The notes: a model not told the origin generated them from the sequence alone. Positions 9,386 through 19,557 are shown, counted from the first letter of the stretch. The stretch is DNA of 64,000 bases from Paenibacillus sp. Soil766 (GCF_001428105.1 NZ_LMSJ01000022.1:26442-90441); one strand, 5' to 3'. Program-made: numbers and translations.

Positions 9386-11449
9386 TCAGACTCCGAACTT
9401 TTTCGCTAGCCTCTTAGCCAATTCGTCGTCTAAGAGAGGATTGCGGTGCGTATTTTCCAAATAAATATATTTCTCCGTTTCCGGCATCAAATGCTCTTTG
9501 TACCACGTGAAGAAATCTGGACTGTCCCCATGAATGCGAAGCCAACGGCGAAGTGTATCCATATTCCGCACTGTACTCTCGATATTCGTCAGCCAGTCCG
9601 CACGGAAGAAATCGGCCCACTTTCCATGCTCGGCTTCCTGCAGTGCGACCTGCCCCCTCCTATACTCCCACATCGCTTGCGAAGCATATACAAATGCTAA
9701 CGGGTAGATTCCTTCCCGGTAAGCCGAGTACGATTTGCCCAATGCATCAAATCCCTCGCATCCGGATAAATGCAATTCTACGTGCAGGAGCAAATGATCC
9801 TTCAGCCGAAGCCGGTCCGGATCCGCAAGCTCCGGAAGCAGCTGATCGATCCGCTCTTTCAGCACGCGCCAGCCCGGGATTGCCTCGGCACACTTTCTGC
9901 GAAACCACTCAACCTGCTCCGAGAAATCGGCCACTCCTGTCGCCCAATACAAACGAGTAAGCGGCTGATCCGATTTTCCTTGGAGCCAATGTCCGACGAT
10001 TATACGGGCAGGATGGTGATAGAATTCGTCTCCTGCCCGGTCGTCCTCGTTCGGTCCGTATGGAATCGTTCGCTGTGCATATTCGCGGAACAACTCGGCG
10101 ATTTCACCGCGTCTGTTTGGGAACAACCGGTTGACATACGACTTGAGATGCTCCTCCGCATCAGCTCTCCCCTGCATCCACAGCTCGCGAATCAAGTCCA
10201 GCGTATATACATGCGGCCGGATGTTGCCGCTATTGACGAGTAAGTAATCATTCGCTCCTGCTAGAAATGCCCCCTCTACCTCCTCTTGGATCAAATCAGT
10301 CGGAGATGGAAACAAAGCTAAATGATTGGAAGCTTGGAGATCGTGAAACGTCACGTGATAGTATATACCGTGCTTGCCATTGTCTTCGGGTCCAGGCAAC
10401 GCCTGAACGCGCAGGTTCTCGTTGCCATTACGGCGGGAAACCATTTTACCGTATCCGTTATCTGCCCATATCTTGATGATGTCGTCTGGAATATCGATAT
10501 GCCCCGCTTTATACAACTCTGAGATCTCGCCATATAACGCTACACAACAGTATGGCTCAGCCACCTTCTCGTGAACCATATCGTATTGTTTACGCACCAC
10601 GCGACTGATCATTTCACCGCGCTTCTCTGGTGTGTTGAATGCAGGGTCCTGTATCCAAAAAGGCTGGTCACCTTGCCCTCGGAAGGAAAGAACCCACACA
10701 ATGTTGCGGTCCTTTTGCTTCTCGATCGCGTCCTCCCAAAGGAGTTCGAAAAGCTCTGGGTTCTCCTGATAGCTGGCTTTCTTTCCGGGATAAGCTCGAA
10801 GGAACATCTCGGCACCAAGCGGCTCCGCATGATGGTGGGTGACCCATAGTCCCATCTCTGCTGCTAGATCGGCATGAATGCCATCCTTCGGAAGGTCGGT
10901 ACCTGGAATGACCATATTTCCGCCACAACGCAGCAGCGCCTCAAAGACCGGTTGCCATACCTCTCGGTTCGGCGGGTACTCCTCCTTCCAACCGATCAGG
11001 CACACCTCGTCGTTGACGAACCAGCCTCGGAACCGGACGAACGGTTTTGGCGAATCATAATCTTCAACAGACAAGTCTACCCGGCTTCGCCGCTCGGGAG
11101 ATAGGTCCGCCCAGAACCAGAACGGATCGACGCCCAAATGCTTCCGGCTGTATTCAAGCATACCGTAGACGAGTCCGAGGTCATCGCTTGCAGCAATATG
11201 AAGCTCAATTCCGGCGCAACCCTTGATGTATCTAAAGCAATATGATTCCGGCCATGCCGGGCAGCGATCCTCGGGAGTAGCATAGCGAATCACAACCTCC
11301 GCCCGATCACCTTCTCCCTTTACGATGGCAGGAGTAGCCCCCAATACCTGTTCATGATCTCGCTTTAGTATTTCCCATGCATGGCGGATAGGTGAAGCTG
11401 GATCATTAGGGACTCGGTAAGTTGTTCTTTGATCAATGATTAATCCCAA
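9386..11449 (-). CDS. Glycoside hydrolase family 115 (xylan alpha-glucuronidase)
   Basis: Probable alpha-1,2-glucuronidase that removes (4-O-methyl)glucuronic acid from xylan or its oligosaccharides, 687 residues. The segment KPFVRFRGWFVNDE near residue 135 and the GNMVIPGTDLPKDGIHADLAAEMGLW region fit GH115. The N-terminal 130 residues look like the accessory alpha/beta domain of this family. At 687 residues it is shorter than typical GH115 proteins (about 800-1000), so the usual C-terminal domain is probably absent. No signal peptide. The start is TTG at 11447-11449, chosen for AAGGAGG upstream. It sits between the permease and GH43 genes. Confidence 0.82.
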   Translation of the reverse strand: MGLIIDQRTTYRVPNDPASPIRHAWEILKRDHEQVLGATPAIVKGEGDRAEVVIRYATPEDRCPAWPESYCFRYIKGCAGIELHIAASDDLGLVYGMLEYSRKHLGVDPFWFWADLSPERRSRVDLSVEDYDSPKPFVRFRGWFVNDEVCLIGWKEEYPPNREVWQPVFEALLRCGGNMVIPGTDLPKDGIHADLAAEMGLWVTHHHAEPLGAEMFLRAYPGKKASYQENPELFELLWEDAIEKQKDRNIVWVLSFRGQGDQPFWIQDPAFNTPEKRGEMISRVVRKQYDMVHEKVAEPYCCVALYGEISELYKAGHIDIPDDIIKIWADNGYGKMVSRRNGNENLRVQALPGPEDNGKHGIYYHVTFHDLQASNHLALFPSPTDLIQEEVEGAFLAGANDYLLVNSGNIRPHVYTLDLIRELWMQGRADAEEHLKSYVNRLFPNRRGEIAELFREYAQRTIPYGPNEDDRAGDEFYHHPARIIVGHWLQGKSDQPLTRLYWATGVADFSEQVEWFRRKCAEAIPGWRVLKERIDQLLPELADPDRLRLKDHLLLHVELHLSGCEGFDALGKSYSAYREGIYPLAFVYASQAMWEYRRGQVALQEAEHGKWADFFRADWLTNIESTVRNMDTLRRWLRIHGDSPDFFTWYKEHLMPETEKYIYLENTHRNPLLDDELAKRLAKKFGV

Positions 11450-11478
11450 GATAACTTTCCTCCTTTTCCATTAAACTG

Positions 11479-12357
11479 TTAGCCCTTCAAGGAACCAAGC
11501 AGCATGCCTTTATTGAAATGCTTCTGAAGAAACGGATAAATGATCATCATCGGCAGTGCGGAGATCACGATGGCGGCCATCTTTACGCCCGGTGTATAGG
11601 TGATCACTTGCTCCATCAATGTGGCTGATCCGTCCATCGGCTCATTCAAAACGAGCATTTGCCTTAAAAATACTTGCAGCGGCCACATATCGGAATCGTT
11701 CAAGTAGATCACAGCCGAAAAGTATGTGTTCCAATATCCAACCATATAAAATAAAATAAAGGTGGCAATAGATGCCATCGATAATGGGAGCATAATGCTG
11801 AAGAACATTCTCCATTCTCCACAGCCATCAGCCCGAGCGGATTCTTCCAACTCATAGGGGAGCGAGGAAAAGAAGCTGCGCATGACAATGGCATAGAACG
11901 GAGAGATTGCCCCAGGAAGCCATAAGGACCAGAACGTATTAATCATCCAAAATTGTTTGATGACCAAATACGTTGGAATCAAGCCACCAGAGAACAACAT
12001 TGTGAACACGATCATGAAATTGAAGGTAGTCCTACCTTTCAACCATTTTTTGGATAACCCATAAGCCATGAAGGTTGTTGCCGATATGCTGATGACTGTA
12101 CCGATCACCGTAATGATGACGGCGTTCCTGAAGCTATTCGCAAAGTCGTCGTTTGCTAGCAAATATAAATACGCGTCCAACGTCCACTCTCTCGGAATGA
12201 TGAAGAAACTTCGGGTCAAATACTCTTTTTCCGTTGCAAAAGACGTCATCAATACATAGAGAAGTGGGAACAAGAGTAGCGTTCCCCATACGATGAGCAC
12301 TGCGTAAACGAGAACATCGAAATACCTTTCATTGCCTGATAGGCGACGGAGTTTCAT
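11479..12357 (-). CDS. Sugar ABC transporter permease (YtcP/LplC type)
   Basis: Inner-membrane permease, 292 residues, with about six hydrophobic spans. The EAA loop reads ELEESARADGCGEWR then FFSIMLPLS, and the end is FNKGMLLGSLKG. Its ATG overlaps the stop of the upstream permease by one base (TGATG), indicating translational coupling. With its partner it should carry xylan-derived oligosaccharides to GH115 and GH43, encoded just downstream. Confidence 0.92.
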   Translation of the reverse strand: MKLRRLSGNERYFDVLVYAVLIVWGTLLLFPLLYVLMTSFATEKEYLTRSFFIIPREWTLDAYLYLLANDDFANSFRNAVIITVIGTVISISATTFMAYGLSKKWLKGRTTFNFMIVFTMLFSGGLIPTYLVIKQFWMINTFWSLWLPGAISPFYAIVMRSFFSSLPYELEESARADGCGEWRMFFSIMLPLSMASIATFILFYMVGYWNTYFSAVIYLNDSDMWPLQVFLRQMLVLNEPMDGSATLMEQVITYTPGVKMAAIVISALPMMIIYPFLQKHFNKGMLLGSLKG

Positions 12358-13307
12358 CAGTATACACCATCCCTTCCCGAGCGTTTCGCAATGGCGTTCG
12401 CCGAAAGCACCATCACAAGTCCAACAACCGATTTGAACAGTCCGACTGCTGTCGTATAGCTAAACTCACCCTGCTGTACCCCAACCCGGTAGATGTAGGT
12501 ATCAAACACGTCGGATACCACAAGATTAAGCGGGTTTTGCAACAGGAAAATATGTTCAAAGCCGACATCAATAAAGCTTCCAAGACGAAGGATGAACAAA
12601 GTAATAATGACCGTAGTAAGAGAAGGTAGTGTGATGTGCCAAATTTGTTTCCAACGGTTGGCACCGTCCATCATCGCGGCCTCATACAGTGTCGGATCGA
12701 TGGAGGACAGAGCAGCCAAATAGATAATCGCGCTCCAGCCCACTTCTTTCCATATGTTCTGTAGCAGCCATATCCAGCGGAAATGATCCGGGTTGTTTAA
12801 GCCTTGATACCTTGGAAGACCAATAGAATCCAGAAACTGATTGACCCCTCCAAACTCACCGGCAAAAAGGACAATGGTAATACCGACAACGACAATCATC
12901 GAAACAAAGTGAGGCAAGTACACAATTGTTTGTAACGTCGACTTAAACCATTTCAAGCGAACCTCGTTGAGAATCAACGCGAAAAGGATTGGCGCAGGAA
13001 AATAAAAGCAGATATCGATAAAATTTAAAATTAGAGTGTTTTTCAGAAGCGTCACAAACTGCTGTTCGGTGAACAAGCGGACAAAATGATCCAGTCCTAC
13101 CCACTTGCTCCCCCATATCCCACGAAACGGACTATACTGCTGAAAAGAGATGATGATGCCGAACATGGGTAAATATTTAAATAGTATAATTGACATTATC
13201 CCCGGAAATATCATCAAGTAAATGGGGAAAGCTCGCTTGATGTAATGGGAGGAGGCTGAAGTAGCCCTAGTTGTGCTGACAGATTTATCTTCCGTAACGG
13301 ACCTCAT
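12357..13307 (-). CDS. Sugar ABC transporter permease (LplB type)
   Basis: Integral membrane permease, 316 residues. After a short polar N-terminus the first span is FPIYLMIFPGIMSIILF. The EAA loop is YEAAMMDGANRWKQI then ITLPSL. Partner of the YtcP-type protein with which it overlaps by one base. It follows the binding lipoprotein gene in the same operon. The order of lipoprotein, LplB and YtcP is standard for this importer class. Confidence 0.92.
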   Translation of the reverse strand: MRSVTEDKSVSTTRATSASSHYIKRAFPIYLMIFPGIMSIILFKYLPMFGIIISFQQYSPFRGIWGSKWVGLDHFVRLFTEQQFVTLLKNTLILNFIDICFYFPAPILFALILNEVRLKWFKSTLQTIVYLPHFVSMIVVVGITIVLFAGEFGGVNQFLDSIGLPRYQGLNNPDHFRWIWLLQNIWKEVGWSAIIYLAALSSIDPTLYEAAMMDGANRWKQIWHITLPSLTTVIITLFILRLGSFIDVGFEHIFLLQNPLNLVVSDVFDTYIYRVGVQQGEFSYTTAVGLFKSVVGLVMVLSANAIAKRSGRDGVY

Positions 13308-13375
13308 GCTGTCCCACCTTTCGGTATTAAAAAAATGGTCGGCCGCACCTGCTCCGGCCGATAGGGTATCGTATA

Positions 13376-14917
13376 TTATTTTCCGTTTAGTTTGGCGTAT
13401 GCGTCGTTTATTTCCTGTATCATCTTGTCACCTCCGTCCGCCTTCCATGCCGCAATCGCCTTGTCGATGCTGTCTATAGGCTCCTCCCCGATGACGATTT
13501 TGAGCTGAGTCTCTTTGAACTTCGTATCAAGGGTCTTTTCTTTCTGTGCGTAGGTCTCCGAATAGATTTCCAACCCGCCAGATGCGTTTTTCCATGGATA
13601 TTTGGCATTGTTCTTATTGAAAGTTTCGTCAAATTTGGCTACCTCAGGAGCAGTCCAACGGTAATTCCCGAGGTTTGGATCGGCGCGCAAGAAAAACCAA
13701 TTGTTCAAAATCCGAGGCAGGTCAGTATCTATGAGTGGCGTTGCTTTAAATGTGCCATCAGCTTCTTTCGTATAGTGAACGCCTTCAAGCCCGCTTTTCA
13801 TAATATCCGTGCCTTCGTCGGTCACCCACCAATCGAGCATCTTCAAAATCCGTTGTTGCTTCTTAAGGTCAATTTTGCCGTTGATCACGGTTTTTCTATT
13901 TCCAACCAAATCCGTCGGATTTCCGCGAAGACCAGTAGGGCCGATTGGCGGTGCTAGCTGAGCCAGCTGTGCGTTCGGGTCTATTTTCTTTAGTTTTTCG
14001 GTATCTGTCCTTAATCCAAGAGGGTGATGAGTCCAAATACCCGACTTGCCTCCTTGGAACAACTCGTAGACATTGTTGTTTTTCTTGCTGAGGAAGTCCT
14101 TGTCCAGAACACCCTCCTCATACATTTTGTGAAGATAGCCGAGGAATTCTTTCTGCTCCTTGGCTTGTACATACTGGGGAATCAGCTTACCGTCCGCCAT
14201 CTTCCAGCCGTTGGCAAGACCAAATGCGGCCCGCAATTGAGCGGTGTTCGCCCCTAACTCTTGATCCGTTGTGAAACCTACCGTATCTTTCTTCCCGTTC
14301 TTGTCCGGATCATTCAATGCGAACGCCTTCATGATCTGATAAAATTCATCAACGTTGAATGTCTCTTCTTTCGGCATCGGTAGCCCCACATTGCTTATCC
14401 AGTCCGTGCGAATCTGATAGCTGTCCCGGACCTCTATTCCCCACGTCGGCATCCCATATAATTTCCCCTGTGGATTCAGCATCTTCCATTGGTCATCCGG
14501 CCACGCCTTTGCCAGATTCGGGTACTTACTCAGATGAGGAGCCAAATCCATGAAAATCCCCTCATTTTGCCATTTGACGAAATTGTCCGTGGTGAGCCTA
14601 TACATGTCCGGCAAGTCTCCCGACGCTGCAAGCACATTCAACTTGTCCTTGTAGGTCGCACCGTCCGTCCACATAAGCTTCAAATCAATGTTAAACTTCT
14701 CGTTCAGATACTTGATGGTAGGATGGTCTTCCCGCCATTTTCCTCCACTCCACGATTCCGGCATAAAGGTGATTGTCAGCTTTTCCTTCATATCATCCGC
14801 GACACCGACATTGTTTGTTTTTCCTGCGACGTCACCCGATTGACCGTTACTAGAACAACCAGCTAAAGCGGATGCTACCATAATTCCTGAAATTAATAGT
14901 GCTACTTTTTTCTTCAA
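13376..14917 (-). CDS. Sugar ABC transporter binding lipoprotein
   Basis: Extracellular solute-binding lipoprotein, 513 residues. MKKKVALLISGIMVASA precedes lipobox LAGC (Cys20 or so). It carries the family's DPDKNGKKDTVGF segment. The start codon is TTG at 14915-14917, with AGGAGGGG upstream. Its 109-bp upstream gap could hold a promoter. Context (GH115 and GH43 downstream, YesM/YesN pair upstream) suggests it binds xylo- or aldouronic oligosaccharides; this is inference. Confidence 0.92.
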   Translation of the reverse strand: MKKKVALLISGIMVASALAGCSSNGQSGDVAGKTNNVGVADDMKEKLTITFMPESWSGGKWREDHPTIKYLNEKFNIDLKLMWTDGATYKDKLNVLAASGDLPDMYRLTTDNFVKWQNEGIFMDLAPHLSKYPNLAKAWPDDQWKMLNPQGKLYGMPTWGIEVRDSYQIRTDWISNVGLPMPKEETFNVDEFYQIMKAFALNDPDKNGKKDTVGFTTDQELGANTAQLRAAFGLANGWKMADGKLIPQYVQAKEQKEFLGYLHKMYEEGVLDKDFLSKKNNNVYELFQGGKSGIWTHHPLGLRTDTEKLKKIDPNAQLAQLAPPIGPTGLRGNPTDLVGNRKTVINGKIDLKKQQRILKMLDWWVTDEGTDIMKSGLEGVHYTKEADGTFKATPLIDTDLPRILNNWFFLRADPNLGNYRWTAPEVAKFDETFNKNNAKYPWKNASGGLEIYSETYAQKEKTLDTKFKETQLKIVIGEEPIDSIDKAIAAWKADGGDKMIQEINDAYAKLNGK

Positions 14918-15026
14918 TATTGACCCCTCCTGTAATATGACTTCAATTACATTGTAGAATATAAGTAGCGCTTTGTTTTTTCACATTTTTCTCATTTGTT
15001 ATCCAATATTATTTTTGTGAAATTTC

Positions 15027-16871
15027 TTATTCATTTGTATCAGAAAATAGTTTAAAAGGGATACGGATGGCAACGACTGTCCCTCTATCCGAAAACGATT
15101 CAATTCTTATTCCGTACCTCTCCCCGTACTGAAGTACAAGGCGTGCATGCACATTAGCCAGTCCGAGCGAATCGCGTGCGGCATAGTAACCAGCAGTTTG
15201 ATGCTCGGCAACTTGGGCAAGAGAGTTGCGAAGGGCCTCGAGCTTGTCTCTCGGGATACCGGGACCATTATCCGCTACTTCAAGAATGAGATCGGTGCCT
15301 TCGTCAAAGGCGCTGACCAGAACATTAGCATTTCCGTTCATCGGCTCAACTGCATATTTTACCGCGTTTTCAACTATGGGTTGGAGGGATAGCTTGACAA
15401 CACGCGCCTCCATGAATTTCTCATTCACGTATATCTTGCTTACAAAATTTTGCTTATAGCGGATATCGATGATCTCCAGATACTTACTCAGATGATTGAT
15501 TTCCTCGCGAAGTGTTACTTCGAGAGGTTCCAACTTGGCGGTATAACGGAAAAACGAACCTAAACTGACCGCAATCCTTTCAATCTTGGGAATCTCCTCC
15601 AGAAAAGCGATGCTTCGGATAATCTCTAGCGTATTATACAGAAAATGTGGATTGATCTGACCTTGAAGTGCTTTGATCATCGCGTCCTTTTGCTTAACCT
15701 CTAGCTGCATCTCCCGTAATTGATACCGGTATACATCATCAATTAATGTATTTAGTCGATCAATCATTTGACTAAAACTGCGATTCAGGCTCTGCAGTTC
15801 GTCTTTTCCAGGATGAAATTCAACATGAATGCCTAGATTCCCTCGCTCGACTTCGTTCATGACCTTTTTCAGTCGAATCACGGGTTCCATAAGCAGCTTG
15901 GTCAAAATTGGAACCACCAGAATAACAAAGATAAATAAAAAAAGTAGTACGATCAGCATCGATTTTGTCGCTACGTTCAAGCCTGTCGCCATCTCTTGAA
16001 GCGGAACAACAGCAACGATTCGCCAATCCGTGAACTCTGATCTGGTAAAAGTAATCAAATAATCGAACTTTCCTGATTCTTGCATCGTATCTGGTTCGTT
16101 TAAGTGAAAATCGTTGAGTGGCGTCATGGAAATTGATCTGCCAAGTAGACTGGAATTCGGATGATACACCACGGTATCCGATGATGAGACAATAATAAAT
16201 GTACCGGTTTTACCAATCTTCGTCTTACCCATAATTTCATTCACTTCGGCCATCGAAAGATTGATCACTAGCCTGCCGACCATACGCGTGTTCTCTGTAC
16301 TGAATACAGGAACAACAAGAGATATGATCGGAACTTTATAAGGATAAGAATCGTAAGTCGGGATGACTACCGTATTCTTGGTAAACGGTAAACGGAGCCA
16401 CGGTTCATCTGGCCGATACTCAACCTGACCATTTGAAGAAATGATCTCACCGTTTTCTTTCATGAGAACGAGACTCTCTATCTCTGAGTAGTTAATTGCG
16501 ATGTGCCTTCGAAGCGTATCTTCTATAATTGTTCGGTTTGCCAAGGATAGAGGAGCACTTCCTGTTAGCCATTCTTGGATTAATCCTGCCTCTTGATTCG
16601 GATTTGAGGCATGTCCTATGGAGGGTAGTGGCCCAGCGATCGTAACAGAGGTTGACCGAATTAGCTGGTTAAAATATCGGTCTATTTGGTTATTGAGACT
16701 TGCCGAAGAGCTTCTCGCGATATTATAGAAGTCCTGTGTTGTTGCCCGGGTATAGTAAATGTGAGCTGAAAGTGCAATCGTTATCACCCCGAGCAAGCTT
16801 ACTGTCAGGAATGCGACGATCATCTTCTGTTTAATCGAATATCGATACATAAAACGTTTGATGCGGTTCAT
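15027..16871 (-). CDS. YesM-type sensor histidine kinase
   Basis: Membrane histidine kinase, 614 residues. Membrane spans lie near residues 15-35 and about 300-325 (MLIVLLFLFIFVILVVPILTKL), enclosing an extracellular dCache-like sensor. A HAMP domain follows, then the His_kinase domain with phospho-acceptor His in INPHFLYNTLE, and an ATPase domain with NAVKYAVEP (N box) and DNGPGIP (G1 box). Its ATG overlaps the response-regulator stop (ATGA), so the pair is co-translated. It probably senses a xylan breakdown product and controls the transporter operon downstream. Confidence 0.93.
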   Translation of the reverse strand: MNRIKRFMYRYSIKQKMIVAFLTVSLLGVITIALSAHIYYTRATTQDFYNIARSSSASLNNQIDRYFNQLIRSTSVTIAGPLPSIGHASNPNQEAGLIQEWLTGSAPLSLANRTIIEDTLRRHIAINYSEIESLVLMKENGEIISSNGQVEYRPDEPWLRLPFTKNTVVIPTYDSYPYKVPIISLVVPVFSTENTRMVGRLVINLSMAEVNEIMGKTKIGKTGTFIIVSSSDTVVYHPNSSLLGRSISMTPLNDFHLNEPDTMQESGKFDYLITFTRSEFTDWRIVAVVPLQEMATGLNVATKSMLIVLLFLFIFVILVVPILTKLLMEPVIRLKKVMNEVERGNLGIHVEFHPGKDELQSLNRSFSQMIDRLNTLIDDVYRYQLREMQLEVKQKDAMIKALQGQINPHFLYNTLEIIRSIAFLEEIPKIERIAVSLGSFFRYTAKLEPLEVTLREEINHLSKYLEIIDIRYKQNFVSKIYVNEKFMEARVVKLSLQPIVENAVKYAVEPMNGNANVLVSAFDEGTDLILEVADNGPGIPRDKLEALRNSLAQVAEHQTAGYYAARDSLGLANVHARLVLQYGERYGIRIESFSDRGTVVAIRIPFKLFSDTNE

Positions 16872-17884
16872 AGCCCCATCCTCTTTCGAAATTCATTAGG
16901 AGAAACACCTGCCGATTTTTTAAAAACCCGGATAAAATAAGGTTGTGTAGCGAATCCAACCTGCTCAGCGATCTCGTAATTTTTCAACTGTGTTTTGATC
17001 AAAAGTTCTTTGGCCTTGTCTACTCTAACATCCTGAATATATTGTACCAATGTCCGTCCAGTGCATCTTTTAAACCAAGAGCTGAAATAAGAGATGCTCA
17101 TGCTGGCAAACCGAGCCATTTCGGTTAATGAAATGTCTCTTTTATATTGAGTGTGAATATATTCGCAAACCCGTTTGATAATTTGATTGTTATTCGTGTT
17201 ATTCTGCTCTGTATAATACATGATTAATATCATAGCCAAGTTGTTAAAATATCGTATTATTTCGGGATCCACTGCCTCCTCTTGAAGTAAGGGAACTGAT
17301 TGCCCCGGTGAGAGCTCCTTAACCATGCCGTTCAGCTTCCATTTAAACAAACGAAGCAGATTCGATCTCGCTGCCGGGTTCATATATCTCAAATTCAATA
17401 CGGAATCGATGATGTCGGACATTTTTCGACTGGCCGTTTGGGGATCCATCTCAGCGAGAGCGTTCACTAGTTGTTGAAAGCGCGACATATAGGCGTTGAT
17501 TTCTTTCAGGTTGCCCATATTTTGCTCGGATCTGTGCAATGCCTCCCGAAGTTGTTCCATCTCCACAGGCTTAAGTAAATATTCTGAAATCCCGTAACGA
17601 ATCGCTTTTTGGGCATATTGGAAGTTATCATACCCACTGATAATGATGAATGTCATCGGAATGCCATGTTCATGGATTTTTTGAATTAGCGATAGACCGT
17701 CCATCTGAGGCATCATGATGTCCGTAATCAGCACAGTCGGCCATTGCTCTTGAATTAATGCCCAAGCCTCTTCCCCATTCGTTGCTTCCGACACGGATAA
17801 AGATTCTCCTCCGATCCGTATCAACATTTCAACGATAGAGTTTCTAATCCAAGGTTCGTCCTCGGCCACTAGAATATGATACAT
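16868..17884 (-). CDS. YesN-type response regulator with AraC output domain
   Basis: DNA-binding response regulator, 338 residues. The receiver domain occupies residues 1-120 with acidic pocket E8/D9, phospho-acceptor D55 in ITDIMMP and Lys in LLKPVE. A linker follows, then an AraC/XylS double helix-turn-helix at about 235-335 ending PYFIRVFKKSAGVSPNEFRKR. The ATG at 17882-17884 was chosen because GGGGGTGA lies 5 bases upstream; a start five codons earlier has no such site. It is the cognate partner of the overlapping histidine kinase and first gene of the run. Confidence 0.92.
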   Translation of the reverse strand: MYHILVAEDEPWIRNSIVEMLIRIGGESLSVSEATNGEEAWALIQEQWPTVLITDIMMPQMDGLSLIQKIHEHGIPMTFIIISGYDNFQYAQKAIRYGISEYLLKPVEMEQLREALHRSEQNMGNLKEINAYMSRFQQLVNALAEMDPQTASRKMSDIIDSVLNLRYMNPAARSNLLRLFKWKLNGMVKELSPGQSVPLLQEEAVDPEIIRYFNNLAMILIMYYTEQNNTNNNQIIKRVCEYIHTQYKRDISLTEMARFASMSISYFSSWFKRCTGRTLVQYIQDVRVDKAKELLIKTQLKNYEIAEQVGFATQPYFIRVFKKSAGVSPNEFRKRMGL

Positions 17885-18098
17885 AGCGATCACCCCCATA
17901 ACGATTATCTCTATAGTTTATCAAAAAAAAGTTATCTTATTTTACTTTTTCTTATCCGATTTTATATAAAAAACATATAACAGTTATTTTCTGAGTTGTG
18001 GTGATTCCAATAAAACAATATAAACAGCTTGAAAACACAAATAGCCCTACGATTTTTCGTAAGGCCCAATAATAAGTAATGTTAACCTTGGAGCATAT

Positions 18099-18770
18099 TC
18101 AATGAATCAACCGCCCGTCCCTAAATCTTACAACCCGCTTCGCCTGCTCCGCGACCTGCCGATCATGTGTAATTACAATAATCGTCCTCCCCTGCTCATT
18201 CAACCGCCTGAAAATATCCATAATCTCCGCACCGGTTTTCGAGTCCAATGCTCCTGTAGGTTCATCCGCCAGAATAATCGGTGGATCTCCAGCCAACGTC
18301 CTAGCAATAGCAACACGCTGCTGTTGCCCGCCAGATAATTCTGAAGGAAAGTGCTTCCTGCGTTCCAACAAATCCACTGCTTCCAACGCTTGCAAGACTA
18401 ACGGCTCTCGTTGTTTTCTCGTTAATCCGCGATAAATCAACGGTAGCTCTACGTTTTCATAAGCACTTAACCTCGGCAGCAGGTTAAAGCTCTGGAACAC
18501 AAATCCGATCTTCCTATTCCGAATCTCTGCCAGTTGCGAATCCTTCAGCGAGTGAATCTGCTTCCCGTCCAGCACATACAGACCTTCATCCGAAACCTCC
18601 AAACAGCCTATGATATTCATCAGCGTGGACTTTCCAGACCCCGAAGGCCCCATAATAGCGACAAACTCACCTTGCGCGATGTCTAGCGAAATATCATCTA
18701 GGGCGCGGATTGTCTCCCCGCCCATATAATAAAATTTACTAACATGCTCAATCTGGATTAAGGCTGTCAT
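18099..18770 (-). CDS. ABC transporter ATPase, MacB/LolD family
   Basis: Nucleotide-binding subunit, about 223 residues. It has Walker A GPSGSGKST, Q loop VFQSFNLLP, signature LSGGQQQRVAIARTL, Walker B IILADEPTGALD and the switch His in VITHD. FNLLPRLSAYENVELPL is typical of the MacB/LolD/FtsE branch, which works with FtsX-like permeases on peptides, lipoproteins or antibiotics. The ATG at 18768-18770 has GGAGG 8 bases upstream; an in-frame ATG five codons earlier overlaps that site. No permease gene lies nearby, which is unusual. It is not related to the sugar importers. Confidence 0.88.
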   Translation of the reverse strand: MTALIQIEHVSKFYYMGGETIRALDDISLDIAQGEFVAIMGPSGSGKSTLMNIIGCLEVSDEGLYVLDGKQIHSLKDSQLAEIRNRKIGFVFQSFNLLPRLSAYENVELPLIYRGLTRKQREPLVLQALEAVDLLERRKHFPSELSGGQQQRVAIARTLAGDPPIILADEPTGALDSKTGAEIMDIFRRLNEQGRTIIVITHDRQVAEQAKRVVRFRDGRLIH

Positions 18771-18855
18771 TGTCTTCGCCTCCATTATCTGAAATCAAAT
18801 AAATGAAGAATGCGATTCAATTCCAATGAATTCAATTCTTTTACAATCCATTCTC

Positions 18856-19557
18856 TTACCGCTTCGCCTTATAAAACTCATGATACAGCTTCATTAGCGC
18901 CCGCTTCTCAATCCGCGACACATACGACCGTGAAATGCCTAGCTCTTTCGCAATCTCCCGCTGCGTCCGCTCTTCGCCGCCAAGCTCCAAACCAAACCGA
19001 CCGACAACAACTTCCTTCTCGCGGTCATCCAAAATCTCTAAATTTTTATATATCTTCGACTTCTCAATCTTCAGCTGTACCGCATCCACTACATCGTCAG
19101 CTTCACTGCCGAGGATGTCAATCAACGTAATCTCATTCCCCTCTTTGTCCGTTCCAATGGGATCGTGCAGAGATACATCTTTACGTGTCTTCTTCAATGA
19201 ACGAAGATGCATTAAGATCTCATTTTCTATACAACGCGCCGCAAAAGTCGCCAACTTCGTGCCCTTATTCGGCGAGAAAGATTCGATAGCTTTGATCAAT
19301 CCGATCGTCCCGATGGAGATCAAATCTTCCAAATCTTCTCCGGTATTGTCGAATTTTTTCACTATATGTGCGACCAATCTCAAATTGTGTTCAATCAACT
19401 TGTTCCTAGAGTGATCATTGCCTTCTGCCATTTGTCTAAGATGTAATTCTTCTTCTGCCTCGGTAAGTGGTTGAGGAAACGCATTATTTTTGACATAGGA
19501 TACAAGCAAGGTTAGCTGCTTTATTAATACAGCTATTGCGCTAAACAATCCAGGCAT
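18856..19557 (-). CDS. sigK: Sporulation RNA polymerase sigma factor sigma-K
   Basis: Late mother-cell sigma factor, 233 residues, uninterrupted by a skin-type element. Region 2 ([20 protein letters not shown], then [18 protein letters not shown]) and region 4 ([21 protein letters not shown]) closely match Bacillus SigK. Starting at the ATG at 19555-19557 (GGGGGTGG upstream) puts the expected pro-sequence cleavage exactly between Ser20 and Tyr21 of [15 protein letters not shown], as in B. subtilis, where SpoIVFB processes it. A GTG three codons earlier is the alternative. A decayed second copy lies at 23958-24188. This gene is strong evidence for a spore-former. Confidence 0.95.
   Translation of the reverse strand: MPGLFSAIAVLIKQLTLLVSYVKNNAFPQPLTEAEEELHLRQMAEGNDHSRNKLIEHNLRLVAHIVKKFDNTGEDLEDLISIGTIGLIKAIESFSPNKGTKLATFAARCIENEILMHLRSLKKTRKDVSLHDPIGTDKEGNEITLIDILGSEADDVVDAVQLKIEKSKIYKNLEILDDREKEVVVGRFGLELGGEERTQREIAKELGISRSYVSRIEKRALMKLYHEFYKAKR

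Noticed and set aside
14489..14866. 125-codon plus-strand ORF
   Set aside because: Antisense to the binding lipoprotein at 13376-14917, with no supporting start signal.
18856..19557. skin-type element splitting sigK
   Set aside because: sigK is continuous, and the second copy at 23958-24188 is a decayed duplicate in wrong order to be the missing part of a split gene.
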